Part shown: positions 44,668 to 55,672 of the stretch, in pieces
Position numbering within the stretch: position 1 is the first letter of the stretch
How the letters are laid out: each line of letters starts with the position of its first letter
NCBI GenBank assembly: GCA_036850595.1
Contig: CM072162.1
Span: 23,515,821-23,579,820, forward strand
Source of the DNA: Rhyacichthys aspro
Taxonomy: Eukaryota; Chordata; Actinopteri; Gobiiformes; Rhyacichthyidae
DNA: 64,000 nt
Direction: 5' to 3'
Notes under the pieces: model-generated
The model's database searches: none
The model's input: the letters and a program-made list of their open reading frames with translations, nothing else
Told to the model about the DNA's origin: nothing
Made by a program: the position numbers and the translations under genes

Positions 44668-44785
44668 CTGGTTTTCCGTCAGAGGCAGGAGCTCAGACTC
44701 AGGTAAATCCAGAGGAGGCCCCGTCCAGTTGCTCTGAGCAAACATCTGCAAAGAAGAGACGGCCAGAACCAACAGGAGCAGCTCC
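44668..44785 (-). CDS. ttc27: ttc27 exon (copy 1): VSSLQMFAQSNWTGPP
   Basis: 118 nt (1 nt plus 39 codons), with a cgttcacag acceptor and an AACCAG|GTGAGA donor. It encodes ELLLLVLAVSSLQMFAQSNW then TGPPLDLPESELLPLTENQ. SSLQ-F-QSNWTGPP is the strongest N-terminal signature of TTC27. Partner at 62099, identical in protein. Confidence 0.95.
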
Positions 44786-44817
44786 CTGTGAACGACCAAT
44801 CAGAGACGAGACGGTTA

Positions 44818-45066
44818 ACAGAGAAAACACAGATAAATACTGTCAACTCAATCACGTAATGTTTAACGAGGAGGAGATAATTGTCGTCCTGACGCTGAAG
44901 TCACAGCTAAGCTAACGCTAAACTCTAAACTTCAGTTTGGTCAAATGGATTAGTGTTTTGTGGTTTTATTTTTTAATAAAAGAGAAGCAGGAGAGGTCCC
45001 TAGACTGATTTTGGAGGAGAGTCTGAGACAGGGACAAGAAAAGAACATCAGGGACTGGAGCTTTAA
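44818..45066 (-). repeat. interspersed repeat A (44.8 kb copy)
   Basis: It matches the right half of repeat A (gaggaggagataattgtcgt, agctaagctaacgctaaact, gaggtccctagactgatttt) in minus orientation, 33 bases upstream of a ttc27 acceptor. It extends to ggactggagctttaag, which probably marks one end of the element. Confidence 0.8.
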
Positions 45067-45804
45067 GTTTAAAAATATAAGCATGTTTTATCTTCTGCTG
45101 CTTTTATGATTTGATTTCTGAGCCTTTTCACTTTAAAATCTGCTTTGTGTTATGTCAGTATCGATGTCGAGGCCCCGGTCGAGCGGTGAGTGGAGCTGGT
45201 TCTGCTTCAGTCGTCGTTCGGAGCTGGTTTCAGAAGGTCAAGGACAGACAGATGCAGCTGGAGGAAGAGGAACAGGACTGTCTCCGGTCACTTTCTGAGG
45301 CTAATGGGAAAGCATCTGAGCATAACGACAGAGCCTCAGACCTGAAGGCTTCATCCGGTCTCACTGTTGTGTTACGTGCCTTTAGACCTGGGTTTAGGGC
45401 CTGATCAGTCAATAATTCCCTTTTTACTTTCAAATTTACAACAAAAGTCAATAAAAGAAAAGTATGGACTGAGTTTTATGTTATGCTTTTCCAGAAGAGA
45501 ATAAAATGAACAGAGTGAGTTCTTCAGAGGGATTAAAAACAGGTGCTGTTCAAGGATAAAACCTCATGGAATCAATGAAAACACAACAATCGACGAATAA
45601 AATCAATCCCAGATGAACGTGTTATAACGAAGTCAAGCTCTGTGAGTTTAGACTGAAATACCTGCTCTGATTTATTTACACTGAGTAACCTCAACTGAGA
45701 TTATGTTCTGCCTTTCACTGGAATCAGTCAATGTAGTACTTTAATTAAACAGCCTTCGTTAAATATTTAAATGAACAAAGACATAATGAGCAAATAACAC
45801 ATGG

Positions 45805-46277
45805 TTTAGGTTCTAGTTGGATTTGAACAGGTTTTAGTTGGATTCAACAGGTTTTAGTTGGATTTGAACAGGTTTTAGTTGGATTGAACAGGTTTTAGAT
45901 GGATTAGAACAGGTTTAAGTTGGATTAGAACAGGTTTTAGTTGGATTTGAACAGGTTTTAGTTGGATTTGAACAGGTTTTAGTTGGATTTGAGCAGGTTT
46001 TAGTTGGATTTAAGCAGGTTTTAGTTGGATTTGAGCAGGTTTTAGTTGGATTTGAGCAGGTTTTAGTTGGATTTAAGCAGGTTTTAGTTGGATTTGAACA
46101 GGTTTTAGTTGGATTTGAGCAGGTTTTAGTTGGATTTAAGCAGGTTTTAGTTGGATTTGAGCAGGTTTTAGTTGGATTTGAGCAGGTTTTAGTTGGATTT
46201 AAGCAGGTTTTAGTTGGATTTGAGCAGGTTTTAGTTGGATTTGAGCAGGTTTTAGTTGGATTTAAGCAGGTTTTAGG
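45805..46277. repeat. 21-bp array (ggttttagttggatttgagca)n, copy 1
   Basis: About 22 units with gaaca/gagca/aagca variants. It is inverted relative to the array at 39768-40257. The duplicate at 63243-63340 has only about four or five units. Confidence 0.93.
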
Positions 46278-46369
46278 ACTCTGAAGCTGCTGCTGTTTTA
46301 CTCTGTTCCTCGTTTGTAAAACCTCAGAGAAGCTCGACGACACGCTCAGCTGCGTTTCCATTAGCCTCA

Positions 46370-46460
46370 GAGGAAGGAGGCGAGGGAAGGAGCCGAGGGA
46401 AGGAGCCGAGGGAAGGAGCCGAGGGAAGGAGACGAGGGAAGGAGACGAGGGGACGAGGAG
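46370..46460. repeat. 13-bp array (ggaaggagccgag)n, copy 1
   Basis: About six to seven units; about twelve in the duplicate (63426-63588). A purine-rich strand. Confidence 0.9.
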
Positions 46461-46479
46461 ACGCCTTCGCCGTTTAAAC

Positions 46480-46665
46480 CGAGCCCTTCCCTCGAGAGCC
46501 TCCAGCGCCGTGTTAAGCTGTCCTTATTAAAAATTAATAATTCATGGAGGAAGCGCGGGATAAACAGCTCGGTCTGAATAAAGCCTGCAGCTCATTAAGA
46601 CACTCTGAGGTTTTAATTAAGAGCCGACACTTTCAGACGAAGGTGAAGGATGAACCAGAGACAAA
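46480..46665. promoter_or_regulatory. candidate conserved noncoding element in ttc27 intron
   Basis: cgccgtgttaagctgtcctt, aaaaattaataattcatgga and gaggttttaattaagagccg form a homeodomain-motif-rich, repeat-free block that is almost identical in copy 2 (63590-63775). It is suggested by texture only. Confidence 0.28.
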
Positions 46666-46868
46666 GGAAACATTCAAGGCCTTTCCAGGACTTTATCAGC
46701 GAAGAAGTCAATGTCAACAAAACTAAAAACAAGACAAAGTGACATCGAGAGTGTTTCTGGTTCATTCACTGTTGTTGTGCTGTAAACATCATAATCCGGG
46801 TTAATCCAGACGACGGTTTCAGATAAAACCTGGAGAGTCCTGATGAACTGAGCGCGTGCAGAACTCAC

Positions 46869-47055
46869 CTGTGTCTCAGCTCCTCTTCAGACGCTGAGCT
46901 CAGGTAAAGCAGCAGTCGATTCTCCAGGTGAGTCTCCACGTCTGTGCCCTGCTCAACATGGCCGCCGCCTCCACGGAGCAGCTCCCGGATCAGAGAACTG
47001 TTCAGAACGGCCCTGAAGTCTCCTGAGATCAGAGCGTCGAGCAGAGGGCCCACAC
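46869..47055 (-). CDS. ttc27: ttc27 exon 2 (copy 1): N-terminal region
   Basis: 187 nt (2 nt, 61 codons, 2 nt), with a gtgtgctccag acceptor and a CACAG|GTGAGT donor. It encodes VGPLLDALISGDFRAVLNSS then LIRELLRGGGGHVEQG and LENRLLLYLSSASEEELRH. It aligns with the start of TTC27 (LLLEG-Y-A..LNS). The true first exon, with the ATG, was not found between here and the gap at 48225. Confidence 0.88.
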
Positions 47056-48224
47056 CTGGAGCACACGCAGGACACAACAGAGTCTTTAAACCCGCTCTGA
47101 ACCTCTAAGATAATCTCTGCTTTAGTCGTTTCTCTCTGGACTTCATCATTTAGCCGAAACGTGTCTGTGTGAATATTCTAATTATTCTGGAGGTGTCACA
47201 GCGAGCCGAGGTGAAAATGTTGATTTATGAAGGACGCGGGCGGCTCCTGGAGCTCAGATAATTGCGGCGGCCGCTCGCTGCTCGAGGTTTCATTAGGTTT
47301 TATTGGACGACGGAGAGAGGCTCGGCTCATTAGCATTGATTGCTTTGTTCTCCTCTGGTTAAAAAAGAAAAAAAAAAAACCCCCACACAGAACGGAAAGA
47401 GGCCGCAGTGAGACTGAGTTCAGCAACAGCACAAATAAACTCAGGAAAAACGAACGAGAGAATGAGACTCTAAAGGAATCGAAGATAAACTCAAGGTGAA
47501 CTCTGAGGTTTAAATGTGATTCAGGTTCTGGACTGAGGCTCTGTTTATTTCACTTTTCTTCTTTTTAATTTTTCCTCTGGTGTTGTCAATGCACCAAAGA
47601 ATTCATTTATTTTACAATTTTGTAATTTATTATTTTATTATTATATTTATTGGATTGTTTCCTTTATGACTGAGAGCTGCTGAAGCACACGACCGGAACT
47701 GGCTTCGATGTATATTGTGGTTTCAAAATGTCAAGAATTCTCAGTGAAACCATGGATTTGAACAGGTTTTAGTTGTATTTGAACAGGTTTTAGTTGTATT
47801 TGAACATGTTTTAGTTGGATTTGAACAGGTTTTAGTTGGATTTGAACATGTTTTAGTTGGATTTGAACAGGTTTTAGTTGGATTTGAACATGTTTTAGTT
47901 GGATTTGAACATGTTTTAGTTGGATTTGAACAGGTTTCAGTTGTATTTGAACAGGTTTCAGTTGTATTTGAACAGGTTTTAATTGGATTTGAACATGTTT
48001 TAGTTGTATTTGAACATGTTTTAGTTGGATCTGAACATGTTTTAGTTGGATTTGAACATGTTTTAGTTGGATTTGAACAGGTTTTAATTGGATTTGAACA
48101 GGTTTTAGTTGGATTTGAACAGGTTTTAATTGGATTTGAACAGGTTTTAATTGGATTTGAACATGTTTTAGTTGGATTTGAACATGTTTTAGTTGGATCT
48201 GAACATGTTTTAGTTGGATTTGAA
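47056..48224 (-). other. ttc27 intron 1 (part) up to the gap
   Basis: The stretch holds a GC-rich repeat-free block (about 47235-47350, with gataattgcggcggccgctc and ctcattagcattgattgctt) and then a 21-bp array from 47757 to the gap. I searched it for a first exon ending with one spare base and a plausible ATG and found none. Confidence 0.5.
47757..48224. repeat. 21-bp array (tttgaacaggttttagttgga)n ending at the gap
   Basis: About 22 units with catgtt/caggtt and ttgga/ttgta variants, belonging to the same family and orientation as 45805-46277. The contig breaks off inside it. Confidence 0.93.
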
Positions 48225-48324
48225 NNNNNNNNNNNNNNNNNNNNNNNNNNNNNNNNNNNNNNNNNNNNNNNNNNNNNNNNNNNNNNNNNNNNNNNNNNNN
48301 NNNNNNNNNNNNNNNNNNNNNNNN
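48225..48324. other. assembly gap of 100 N
   Basis: Exactly 100 N join the end of a 21-bp array to the start of duplicated block copy 2, which suggests two contigs placed side by side with no known distance. Confidence 0.98.
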
Positions 48325-48955
48325 TATTTATGAAACAGCGTCAGAAGAAAAATGGACAGAGGCTTTTATGATGAAAAACAAAAGAATAGGGCGACTGTGT
48401 TTGGACGAGAGGAAGGTTTGAAGTTAATAGTTTAATTTCATTATGACATAAATACTCTTCTGTCGTGATTCTGCTGTGGATCTGCTTTTAGGAAGATTAC
48501 GTGTGGTTTCTGAACAAATAATGCAGTAGGGTTCTACCTTGACTCCTGAAGGTAAATGTACAGTGTAAACGTGAGGCATTCTCTTAAACAAGGAATCAGT
48601 CACGTCATTAAAAGCACAGTTTTAGACTTTATCTTAGACCAGAACTCTAAACACACTTATATCAACTAAACCAGAGCAGGAATGGTGTATTTGAACATAA
48701 ACCACTAAAAAAGCTAAAAAAAAAAAACCTTTTCAGACCATAAACTAAGCACATCATAGAGGCACATGTTCAGGTTGAATATAAAGACTGTTTATGAAAA
48801 AAACATGGCGGCGCAAATGAATTAAGTGAAAAAAATCTGTTGTAAAGTTTGCAGCAGTGATTGGTGAGACAACAGGGACAGGTGTGAAACTGGGACGTAT
48901 TAGTGTTTTTACAGATATTTAATGGGACAGAGAGAGTTGTACTGAGTGGAGTTAC

Positions 48956-49078
48956 CTTCCCGTGTTGTCCCAGTCGCTCGTAGCACATCACAGCGTCCTC
49001 CCACATCTCCAGCTTCTCGAACATGAGCAGAGCTGAGCTGGTGCAGCCCAGGTCTGTCAACAAACTGGCCAGAGTTTT
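48956..49078 (-). CDS. ttc27: ttc27 exon (copy 2) of 32401-32523
   Basis: Same 41-codon exon with intact splice sites. It differs from copy 1 by Thr to Met (ALLMFEKLEMWEDAV) and silent changes in LLTDLG. It is likely an allelic sequence. Confidence 0.9.
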
Positions 49079-50484
49079 CTGAGGAAGACGCAAAACAATG
49101 TTAGAATATATCCCTGGGACTGCAGTCAAGCAAAGAAAAACTCACCGTCACAGAAGGTTTTTGAGTAAAACTGGTGGAGGATAAAACAGAACAGGCTGAG
49201 AAATATGGAAATAACGTAACAATGAATTTACAAATGAGTTTTTGTTTAAGCCTCACCTTCTTTATTCTGAGCTGAGTAAGACTGACCAGAATTTGTTTTG
49301 AAGCAGGACTTTTTGTGTTAATTCTATATTTTATGTAAGACCACTGCTGCTTTTATCACTAAACATGATAAAAATGACATTTATTGCACCTTATTACAAG
49401 ATATTTTACATTTTTGTATTTATTTAATGCTTTAATAAAACAATTATCAAAACAACACAAGGGAGTTTGAATAACACTGCATTTGTCTATAACACACTTT
49501 AGAAAACATTAACGTGGCTTTATTTACTGCAACAATCACAAGAACAAGCCTCTGTCGGTGAAACGGCGCTGAAAGAACAATAATAACCTCAGCTTTAGAT
49601 GAAACCAACACAGAGACGTAAAAATGACAAATCTGTTCATCATGTCTCTGTGTTTTTCTGCTGAGGCTCGTAAACGCTTTGTTCCCATCAGATCCAGGTC
49701 CCGAGGCCAAACCCGCGCTGGGGTCCGGGTTTATGAGAGTTATCTGTTATTACACACCGTTCTCCACGAGTCTGAGCAGAACCGGGTCTGACTGAAGCAG
49801 ATGGGAGTTTACAGCCAAATATAACAGAGAGGAATACAGATGAGAAGGAGTTAAAGCAGGAATAAACCCAAGACAAAACCAGGATGGAGTAGGAATAAAG
49901 CCAGGACCAGAGCCTGGAGTAAATCAGAGCTAAACCAAGACTAAACCTAGGACTAGGACTAAACTAGGGCTGAGAATAAACCGAGGAAGAGGAAGAAGGT
50001 CTAAAGCAGGACAAAACCAGGACCCAACTGAACTAAATTACACTAAATCAAACCCTTGAACACAATCTGTCAATAAAACCACCGTCTTTAAAACTGTCCA
50101 GCTCCGAAAAAATGATACGGAAAACAAAAATGTAGTTTGTCTCAGAGAAAAGAAAGTGAGGAACATTAATTGTGTGAATGTGTAAAAAGAAGCTTGATGT
50201 AAAGAGCTTTGAGTTCCCAAGAAAACAGAAAAGCGCTGTATAAATGTCATTTACCATCTCCAACAGGGAGGCGGCCATTTTGAATCAAAGAGGTCCCATC
50301 AGTAAGTCTTTGGTAATTTCCACTTGTTCTTTAAACTAACACAGTATAACTTTCTCTGTCTCATGTCGACGGTTCTCAGTAGAACCAGGTCTATCTCACT
50401 GACACGGCGCCCTCTGCTGGACACAAACCTCCTGGAACTGTCCTGTCCCAAGGATTTACTGTGAATAAGTCTTTAATTTCTCAT

Positions 50485-50616
50485 TTGTCAAACTTAAATG
50501 TTTCAGATCGAACAAGTTTAATTAGACAAAGATAATCGAGTAAACACAAATTGACGATTATATTTATGTGAAAATAAGAACTCTAGAAGGGGGCAAATAC
50601 TTTTTCACAGCAGTGT
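50485..50616 (+). mobile_element. Tc1-like DNA transposon end (copy 2)
   Basis: This is the duplicate of the terminus at 33940-34076 with the same truncation point, so the insertion predates the divergence of the two copies. Confidence 0.6.
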
Positions 50617-50733
50617 ATCTCGGAAAGGAAACAGCCCAATACTCTGGACCCTACAGAATACACTTAAACATCTTAAAAAAGAGCACAAACAGCTGATGGT
50701 GTAGTAAGTGTTTGTGCTTGGATCAGTTCACAC

Positions 50734-50829
50734 CTGTACGCTCCACCTGGTCGGAGCCTGGCAGCAGTAGAACACCTTCAGACGCTCCGACACTGGGCAG
50801 TTCTTGTCTTCGAAGTAATCCACTAAAGC
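50734..50829 (-). CDS. ttc27: ttc27 exon (copy 2) of 34215-34310
   Basis: Same 32 codons; Ser to Asn in FEDKNCPVSERLK. Splice sites intact. Confidence 0.9.
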
Positions 50830-50969
50830 CTAAAAGAGAAAACAGAAAACACATTTAGTATTTGTTAAAACAGAGCTTCCTTCATTTCCTCCTCGTCCTG
50901 CTCCGGTTGAATCCACAGGAGACAGAACACAGTGGATTTTATTGGATATTCTTCACAAACTGTCTTTTC

Positions 50970-51150
50970 ATTTGTCGTTTGAGACCGAGACCTTTTCATT
51001 CCGCGGCTGATTGTCATTCTCTGAGCGCGTTTCTTCTGCTCAGATATTGATCCGTTGCCACAATAACACGAGGAGCCGCGGAGGATAATGCTGTTGTTTT
51101 CTCAATAAAACTGCGCTCGTCTCGCTCCGTTTCTGAGCTCAGAACGTTCG
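50970..51150. other. copy 2 of the repeat-free block at 34430-34625
   Basis: Nearly unchanged from copy 1. A two-base insertion (gagcgcg versus gagcg) was noted. Confidence 0.3.
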
Positions 51151-51488
51151 GTCCCGTTTGAGAAGAACAGACGGAGAAATAAACACGAGGACGCTCAGGA
51201 ATGTGGTCTACCTCTGAATGAACTCAAAACACAAGAAGATATGACCTTTTAAATCTCTCACAGTGTTATCTCTGTAGGATTAATACTAAAACTGAAAACA
51301 TGGCTCCAGTCAATTCAAATTTATCTGCTCACATTTTCAGGAGTTTACATCCAGAAAATCAAAGAGTTTTTGTGTTTATGGAACGAGCAATTAGTGCTTC
51401 TCAATCTTCTGTTTGTCTAGAGTCTTGCAGTGTTTAAAACCAACATGCTAACCTGACCTAGCCTCTTTTAATCGTTAGCAGTGTCTTC

Positions 51489-51556
51489 CTTGTCCTCCAC
51501 GTCCTGCTCCGTGTCCCGCTCCACGTCCCGCTCCACGTCCTGCTCCATGTCCCGTT
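51489..51556. repeat. 12-bp repeat, copy 2 (contracted)
   Basis: About five units versus about eight at 34960-35062. Confidence 0.85.
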
Positions 51557-51864
51557 CTCTCTTGATCAGAGTCAGATGTTAAGTCCATCTTCAGCTTCTT
51601 TAAACAAAACATGTAATAAATGTGAATGGTTGGTGCTGGAGGCTCCAGGAGACACCAGGGTGACTCTTCGAAGGATAGTCTTCCTCTGATCCCAGACCAG
51701 GTCACGAGGGCAACAGTCTGAGCAGAGACAGACCTCCCACTCCCCAGACGCTGTCCTCTGAGGGACACTGAGGCGTTCACAGAGACTTCAGTTTCACGAA
51801 AGAAGAGCAGCAGCAACGAAACGAAAAACACCTCGGATTCAAAGGTTTGTGTTTTTGTGGAGTG

Positions 51865-52252
51865 TCCAGGGTCCCTCCAGTGTGTCAAGGGTCCCTCCAG
51901 TGTGTCCAGGGACCCTCCAGTGTGTCCAGGGTCCCTCCAGTGTGTCCAGAGACCCTCCAGTGTGTCCGGGGACCCTCCAGTGTGTCCGGGGTCCCTCCAG
52001 TGTGTCCGGGGTCCCTCCAGTGTGTCCTGGGACCCTCCAGTGTGTCCAGGGACCCTCCAGTGTGTCCAGGGTCCCTCCAGTGTGTCCAGGGACCCTCCAG
52101 TGTGTCAAGGGTCCCTCCAGTGTGTCCAGGGTCCCTCCAGTGTGTCAAGGGTCCCTCCAGTGTGTCAAGGGTCCCTCCAGTGTGTCAAGGGTCCCTCCGG
52201 TGTGTCCAGAGACCCTCCAGTGTGTCCAGGGTCCCTCCAGTGTGTCCTGGGT
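51865..52252. repeat. 20-bp minisatellite, copy 2 (expanded)
   Basis: About 19 units of ccctccagtgtgtccagggt against about 13 in copy 1. Long open frames on both strands arise from the repeat. Confidence 0.93.
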
Positions 52253-52605
52253 GGACTTTAGGGTCTCCTTCCAGTGGGACATGCCCTGAACACCTCCCAG
52301 AGAGGGTCCAGGAGACTCTGAAGGAGCATCCTGCAGAAGAAACTCACTAAGGTCCTTTTATCTGAGATCTTGTCCTTTTGGACCAAGTCTTTTGGTCCCT
52401 TCTGATCCGTCCAGCCCCAGACACATGTCCCATCGCTGCAGACGCGTCCTGAAACACCTGAATGTGTTGGATCTGAGCCTGAACGATCCTTTTTATTATT
52501 AGAGTATTTCCTGAGTTTCGTGCCACATCTTTGAAATAAAACTCCTTTTCCCATGTTCTCCGTGAAGCCTCGTCCAAACACTGCACACGCGTGTGGCTCT
52601 TTTAC

Positions 52606-52719
52606 CTGAGTCTGCATCATGGCTCTCTCCACACAACGCCTCTGGCCTCGCTCCAGTTTGGTTCTGAGACTCAGAGCAGACACCTCCACCGACCAGAACT
52701 TGGGCTGAGACAGTAAAGC
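52606..52719 (-). CDS. ttc27: ttc27 exon (copy 2) of 35996-36109
   Basis: Same 38 codons with one silent change (TCG to TCT). The acceptor context differs by one base (gccgctgcag versus tcctgctgcag region). Confidence 0.9.
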
Positions 52720-52755
52720 CTGCAGCGGGACAAACAAGGATCAGTTAGAGTCTGG

Positions 52756-53862
52756 TCTAAGTCCTGGTTTAGACCTGGTTTAGACCTGGTTTAGTCCTGG
52801 TTTAGACCTGGTTTAGTCCTGGTTTAGACCTGGTTTAGTCCTGGTTTAGACCTGGTTTAGTCCTGGTTTAGTCCTGGTTTAGACCTGGTTTAGTCTTGGT
52901 TTAGTCCTGGTTTAGTCCTGGTTTAGACCTGGTTTAGACCTGGTTTAGACCTGGTTTAGTCTTGGTTTAGTCTTGGTTTAGTCTTGGTTTAGTCTTGGTT
53001 TAGTCTTGGTTTAGTCTTGGTTTAGTCCTGGTTTAGTCCTGGTTTAGTCCTGGTTTAGTCCTGGTTTAGACCTGGTTTAGACCTGGTTTAGTCCTGGTTT
53101 AGACCTGGTTTAGACCTGGTTTAGTCCAGGTTTAGTCCTGGTTTAGTCCTGGTTTAGTCCAGGTTTAGTCCTGGTTTAGTCCAGGTTTAGTCCTGGTTTA
53201 GACCTGGTTTAGTCCTGGTTTAGTCCTGGTTTAGTCCTGGTTTAGTCCTGGTTTAGACCTGGTTTAGACCTGGTTTAGTCCTGGTTTAGACCTGGTTTAG
53301 ACCTGGTTTAGTCCAGGTTTAGTCCTGGTTTAGTCCAGGTTTAGTCCAGGTTTAGTCCAGGTTTAGTCCAGGTTTAGACCTGGTTTAGTCCTGGTTTAGT
53401 CCTGGTTTAGTCCTGGTTTAGTCCTGGTTTAGTCCTGGTTTAGACCTGGTTTAGACCTGGTTTAGTCCTGGTTTAGACCTGGTTTAGACCTGGTTTAGTC
53501 CAGGTTTAGTCCTGGTTTAGACCTGGTTTAGTCCTGGTTTAGTCCAGGTTTAGTCCAGGTTTAGTCCAGGTTTAGTCCAGGTTTAGACCTGGTTTAGTCC
53601 TGGTTTAGTCCTGGTTTAGTCCTGGTTTAGTCCTGGTTTAGACCTGGTTTAGACCTGGTTTAGTCCTGGTTTAGACCTGGTTTAGACCTGGTTTAGTCCA
53701 GGTTTAGTCCTGGTTTAGTCCTGGTTTAGTCCAGGTTTAGTCCAGGTTTAGTCCAGGTTTAGTCCTGGTTTAGTCCTGGTTTAGTCCTGGTTTAGTCCTG
53801 GTTTAGACCTGGTTTAGACCTGGTTTAGACCTGGTTTAGTCCTGGTTTAGTCCTGGTTTAGT
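52756..53862. repeat. 11-bp array, copy 2 (expanded)
   Basis: About 100 units of ggtttagtcct, ggtttagacct, ggtttagtcca and ggtttagtctt against about 34 in copy 1. A higher-order block with runs of ggtttagtcca is repeated several times (about 53115-53760), showing recent multi-unit duplication. Confidence 0.93.
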
Positions 53863-54086
53863 GGCTCTATGTTTGTTTTTTGTGTCTAAACGACGGCAGA
53901 TCCAAAAAAAACTACCTACATTTAAATCCTCTCGATCTAAAACATTGATGGTGAGGAGCCACGAGAGTGAATAAGAATCCTTTCAGACATTTGAGAAGCT
54001 TTTATTACATTTTAAAAGTGAGGTTTCATCTTCATTTAAATCTTACAAAAGTTATCTTTAACAGGAAATTCCTCTTTTTATGGAAA

Positions 54087-54190
54087 CAGGTTTTAGATGG
54101 ATTTGAACAGGTTTTATGTATCTTTGTAGCAAAAACCCATCTAAAACCTGTTGAAGTCAAACTAAAACCTGTTCAAATCCAATTAAAACC
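54087..54190. repeat. inverted repeat (hairpin) of the 21-bp family, copy 2
   Basis: Duplicate of 36745-36855 with unchanged arms. Confidence 0.65.
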
Positions 54191-55301
54191 AAAAACATAA
54201 CTTATTAAAATGAATTGAAGGACCAAATAAAACATTGCAGAGTCCTGTATTTGGCCCCTGGGCCTCGGGTTTGACGTGTGTGATCTAAAATATTTGATAT
54301 TAAATCTTCTGTTTGACTTTCTCGGTAGCGTTTCCTCGTCCGTCTCCGTACGTTGGGAGTAAATCTAATCCTGACATTTGACGAGGACGATCTCAGCTCC
54401 GTTTATGAAGCTGTAAACATCTTAATTATCGTCCGACTCGCAGCAGCATCCATCACCGACTCATTAACGTCTGATCAACACATTTGTCACATCAGCGTTT
54501 ACACTAACAGCCAATAAACGGAACACGGTGAGATACAGACGGACGGAGCTGACTTTATTAGAGTTTATTTCTATTTAATGTCCTTTAACACTGTGCTCTT
54601 TTTATATTATTACAATGCATTTATGATCATTACAAACCTCACGTGAAGCCTTCAATCTAGAGCATCTCACTCACAAACGCTGCATCAAATCTGAAAACTC
54701 TTCTCACTTTTACAAACAGAAGACTCTCCTGAACACGTGGATATACAATTTTTATCATTTGGATAAAAATTAAAAGAGAAATGATGATTTGAAAACGTGT
54801 TAAGTCTCTGCTCTCGGACGGCTCTAAGATGGAAGTCTATGGAGAACTGTGGTGGAAGTCCTGACACGTTAAAGCTTATAATTCAAAATCTGTAAATCAC
54901 AGAGCTATAAATGTTGGATTTTATAAAAGAGGACAGATTTCTCAACAGGTTTGATGTATAATTTGTGTCAAAGAGTGAAATAAATGAGCTTGAAAAGGAC
55001 TCAAAGTTGACGAAAAGTCGCAGAGTGGATTGACTCAGTGTAAAAGCTCCTCCAGAAACATGTTTATAGCTTTATTCAGGTCAGATCTGCAATGGAGAGG
55101 TTTGATTTGATCATTTCTATGAAGAGATGAGGGTTTGTAGATTCGAGCGGGTCACGTGACAACCATCTAACCAGCCTGCAGATTCCCGGATCCACATGTA
55201 GACTGGAGAGATGCCTGCTCACAGAACGAGCACCGAGCTCCAGACGAGTCGCATCTGTCAAAGGCTCACATTTAAACAAAACAAAACAGGTAAAAACTCA
55301 C

Positions 55302-55368
55302 TGAAGTAAAGGCCAGCAGCTCCTCTTCTGTCAGTTTATGAACAGGGTTGTTTCTCTGGAAATCTGTG
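55302..55368 (-). CDS. ttc27: ttc27 exon (copy 2) of 37954-38020
   Basis: Identical coding sequence (TDFQRNNPVHKLTEEELLAF then TS), splice sites intact. Confidence 0.9.
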
Positions 55369-55672
55369 CTGGAAAAAACAACGACAGAAACAGTTCATTC
55401 CTGCAGCAACGGGATTTGATCGAGTTAGAATCGGAAAATGTGCTTCTTATACGACAGCTTTTAACACCAACAAACTCACACGCCTGAGTCTGTCGGATGA
55501 TAAATGTGCTTTTGGTCCAAAGTCTTTGTGAATTTACAGCTGAATAAACCAGAAACAGTCTTTACTGCAGCAGCTGTTCCTCCAACATCACTACGCTCCA
55601 GGATTCACCTTAAAATATGACTTTTATCTCATTTAGAATCAGACTTTAGAGGAAACACAAGCCTCTGAATAA

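Larger units (their letters stand above)
31785..46875. repeat. large duplicated block, copy 1
   Basis: From tatttatgaaacagcg at 31785 the sequence is colinear with 48325-64000 through eleven ttc27 exons, their introns, transposon fragments and minisatellites. Outside the minisatellites the two copies differ by scattered substitutions and small indels. The window edge truncates copy 2, so the right limit of the homology is not visible. Confidence 0.97.

Noticed and set aside
45915..46361. 148-residue minus frame of NPTKTCS repeats
   Set aside because: It is a 21-bp array translated in one frame. The matching copy-2 array is mostly absent, so no conserved protein is encoded.
47196..47499. Possible ttc27 first exon in the GC-rich block before the gap
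   Set aside because: No ATG with a frame resembling the TTC27 N-terminus and a donor leaving one spare base was found. The block looks like noncoding DNA.
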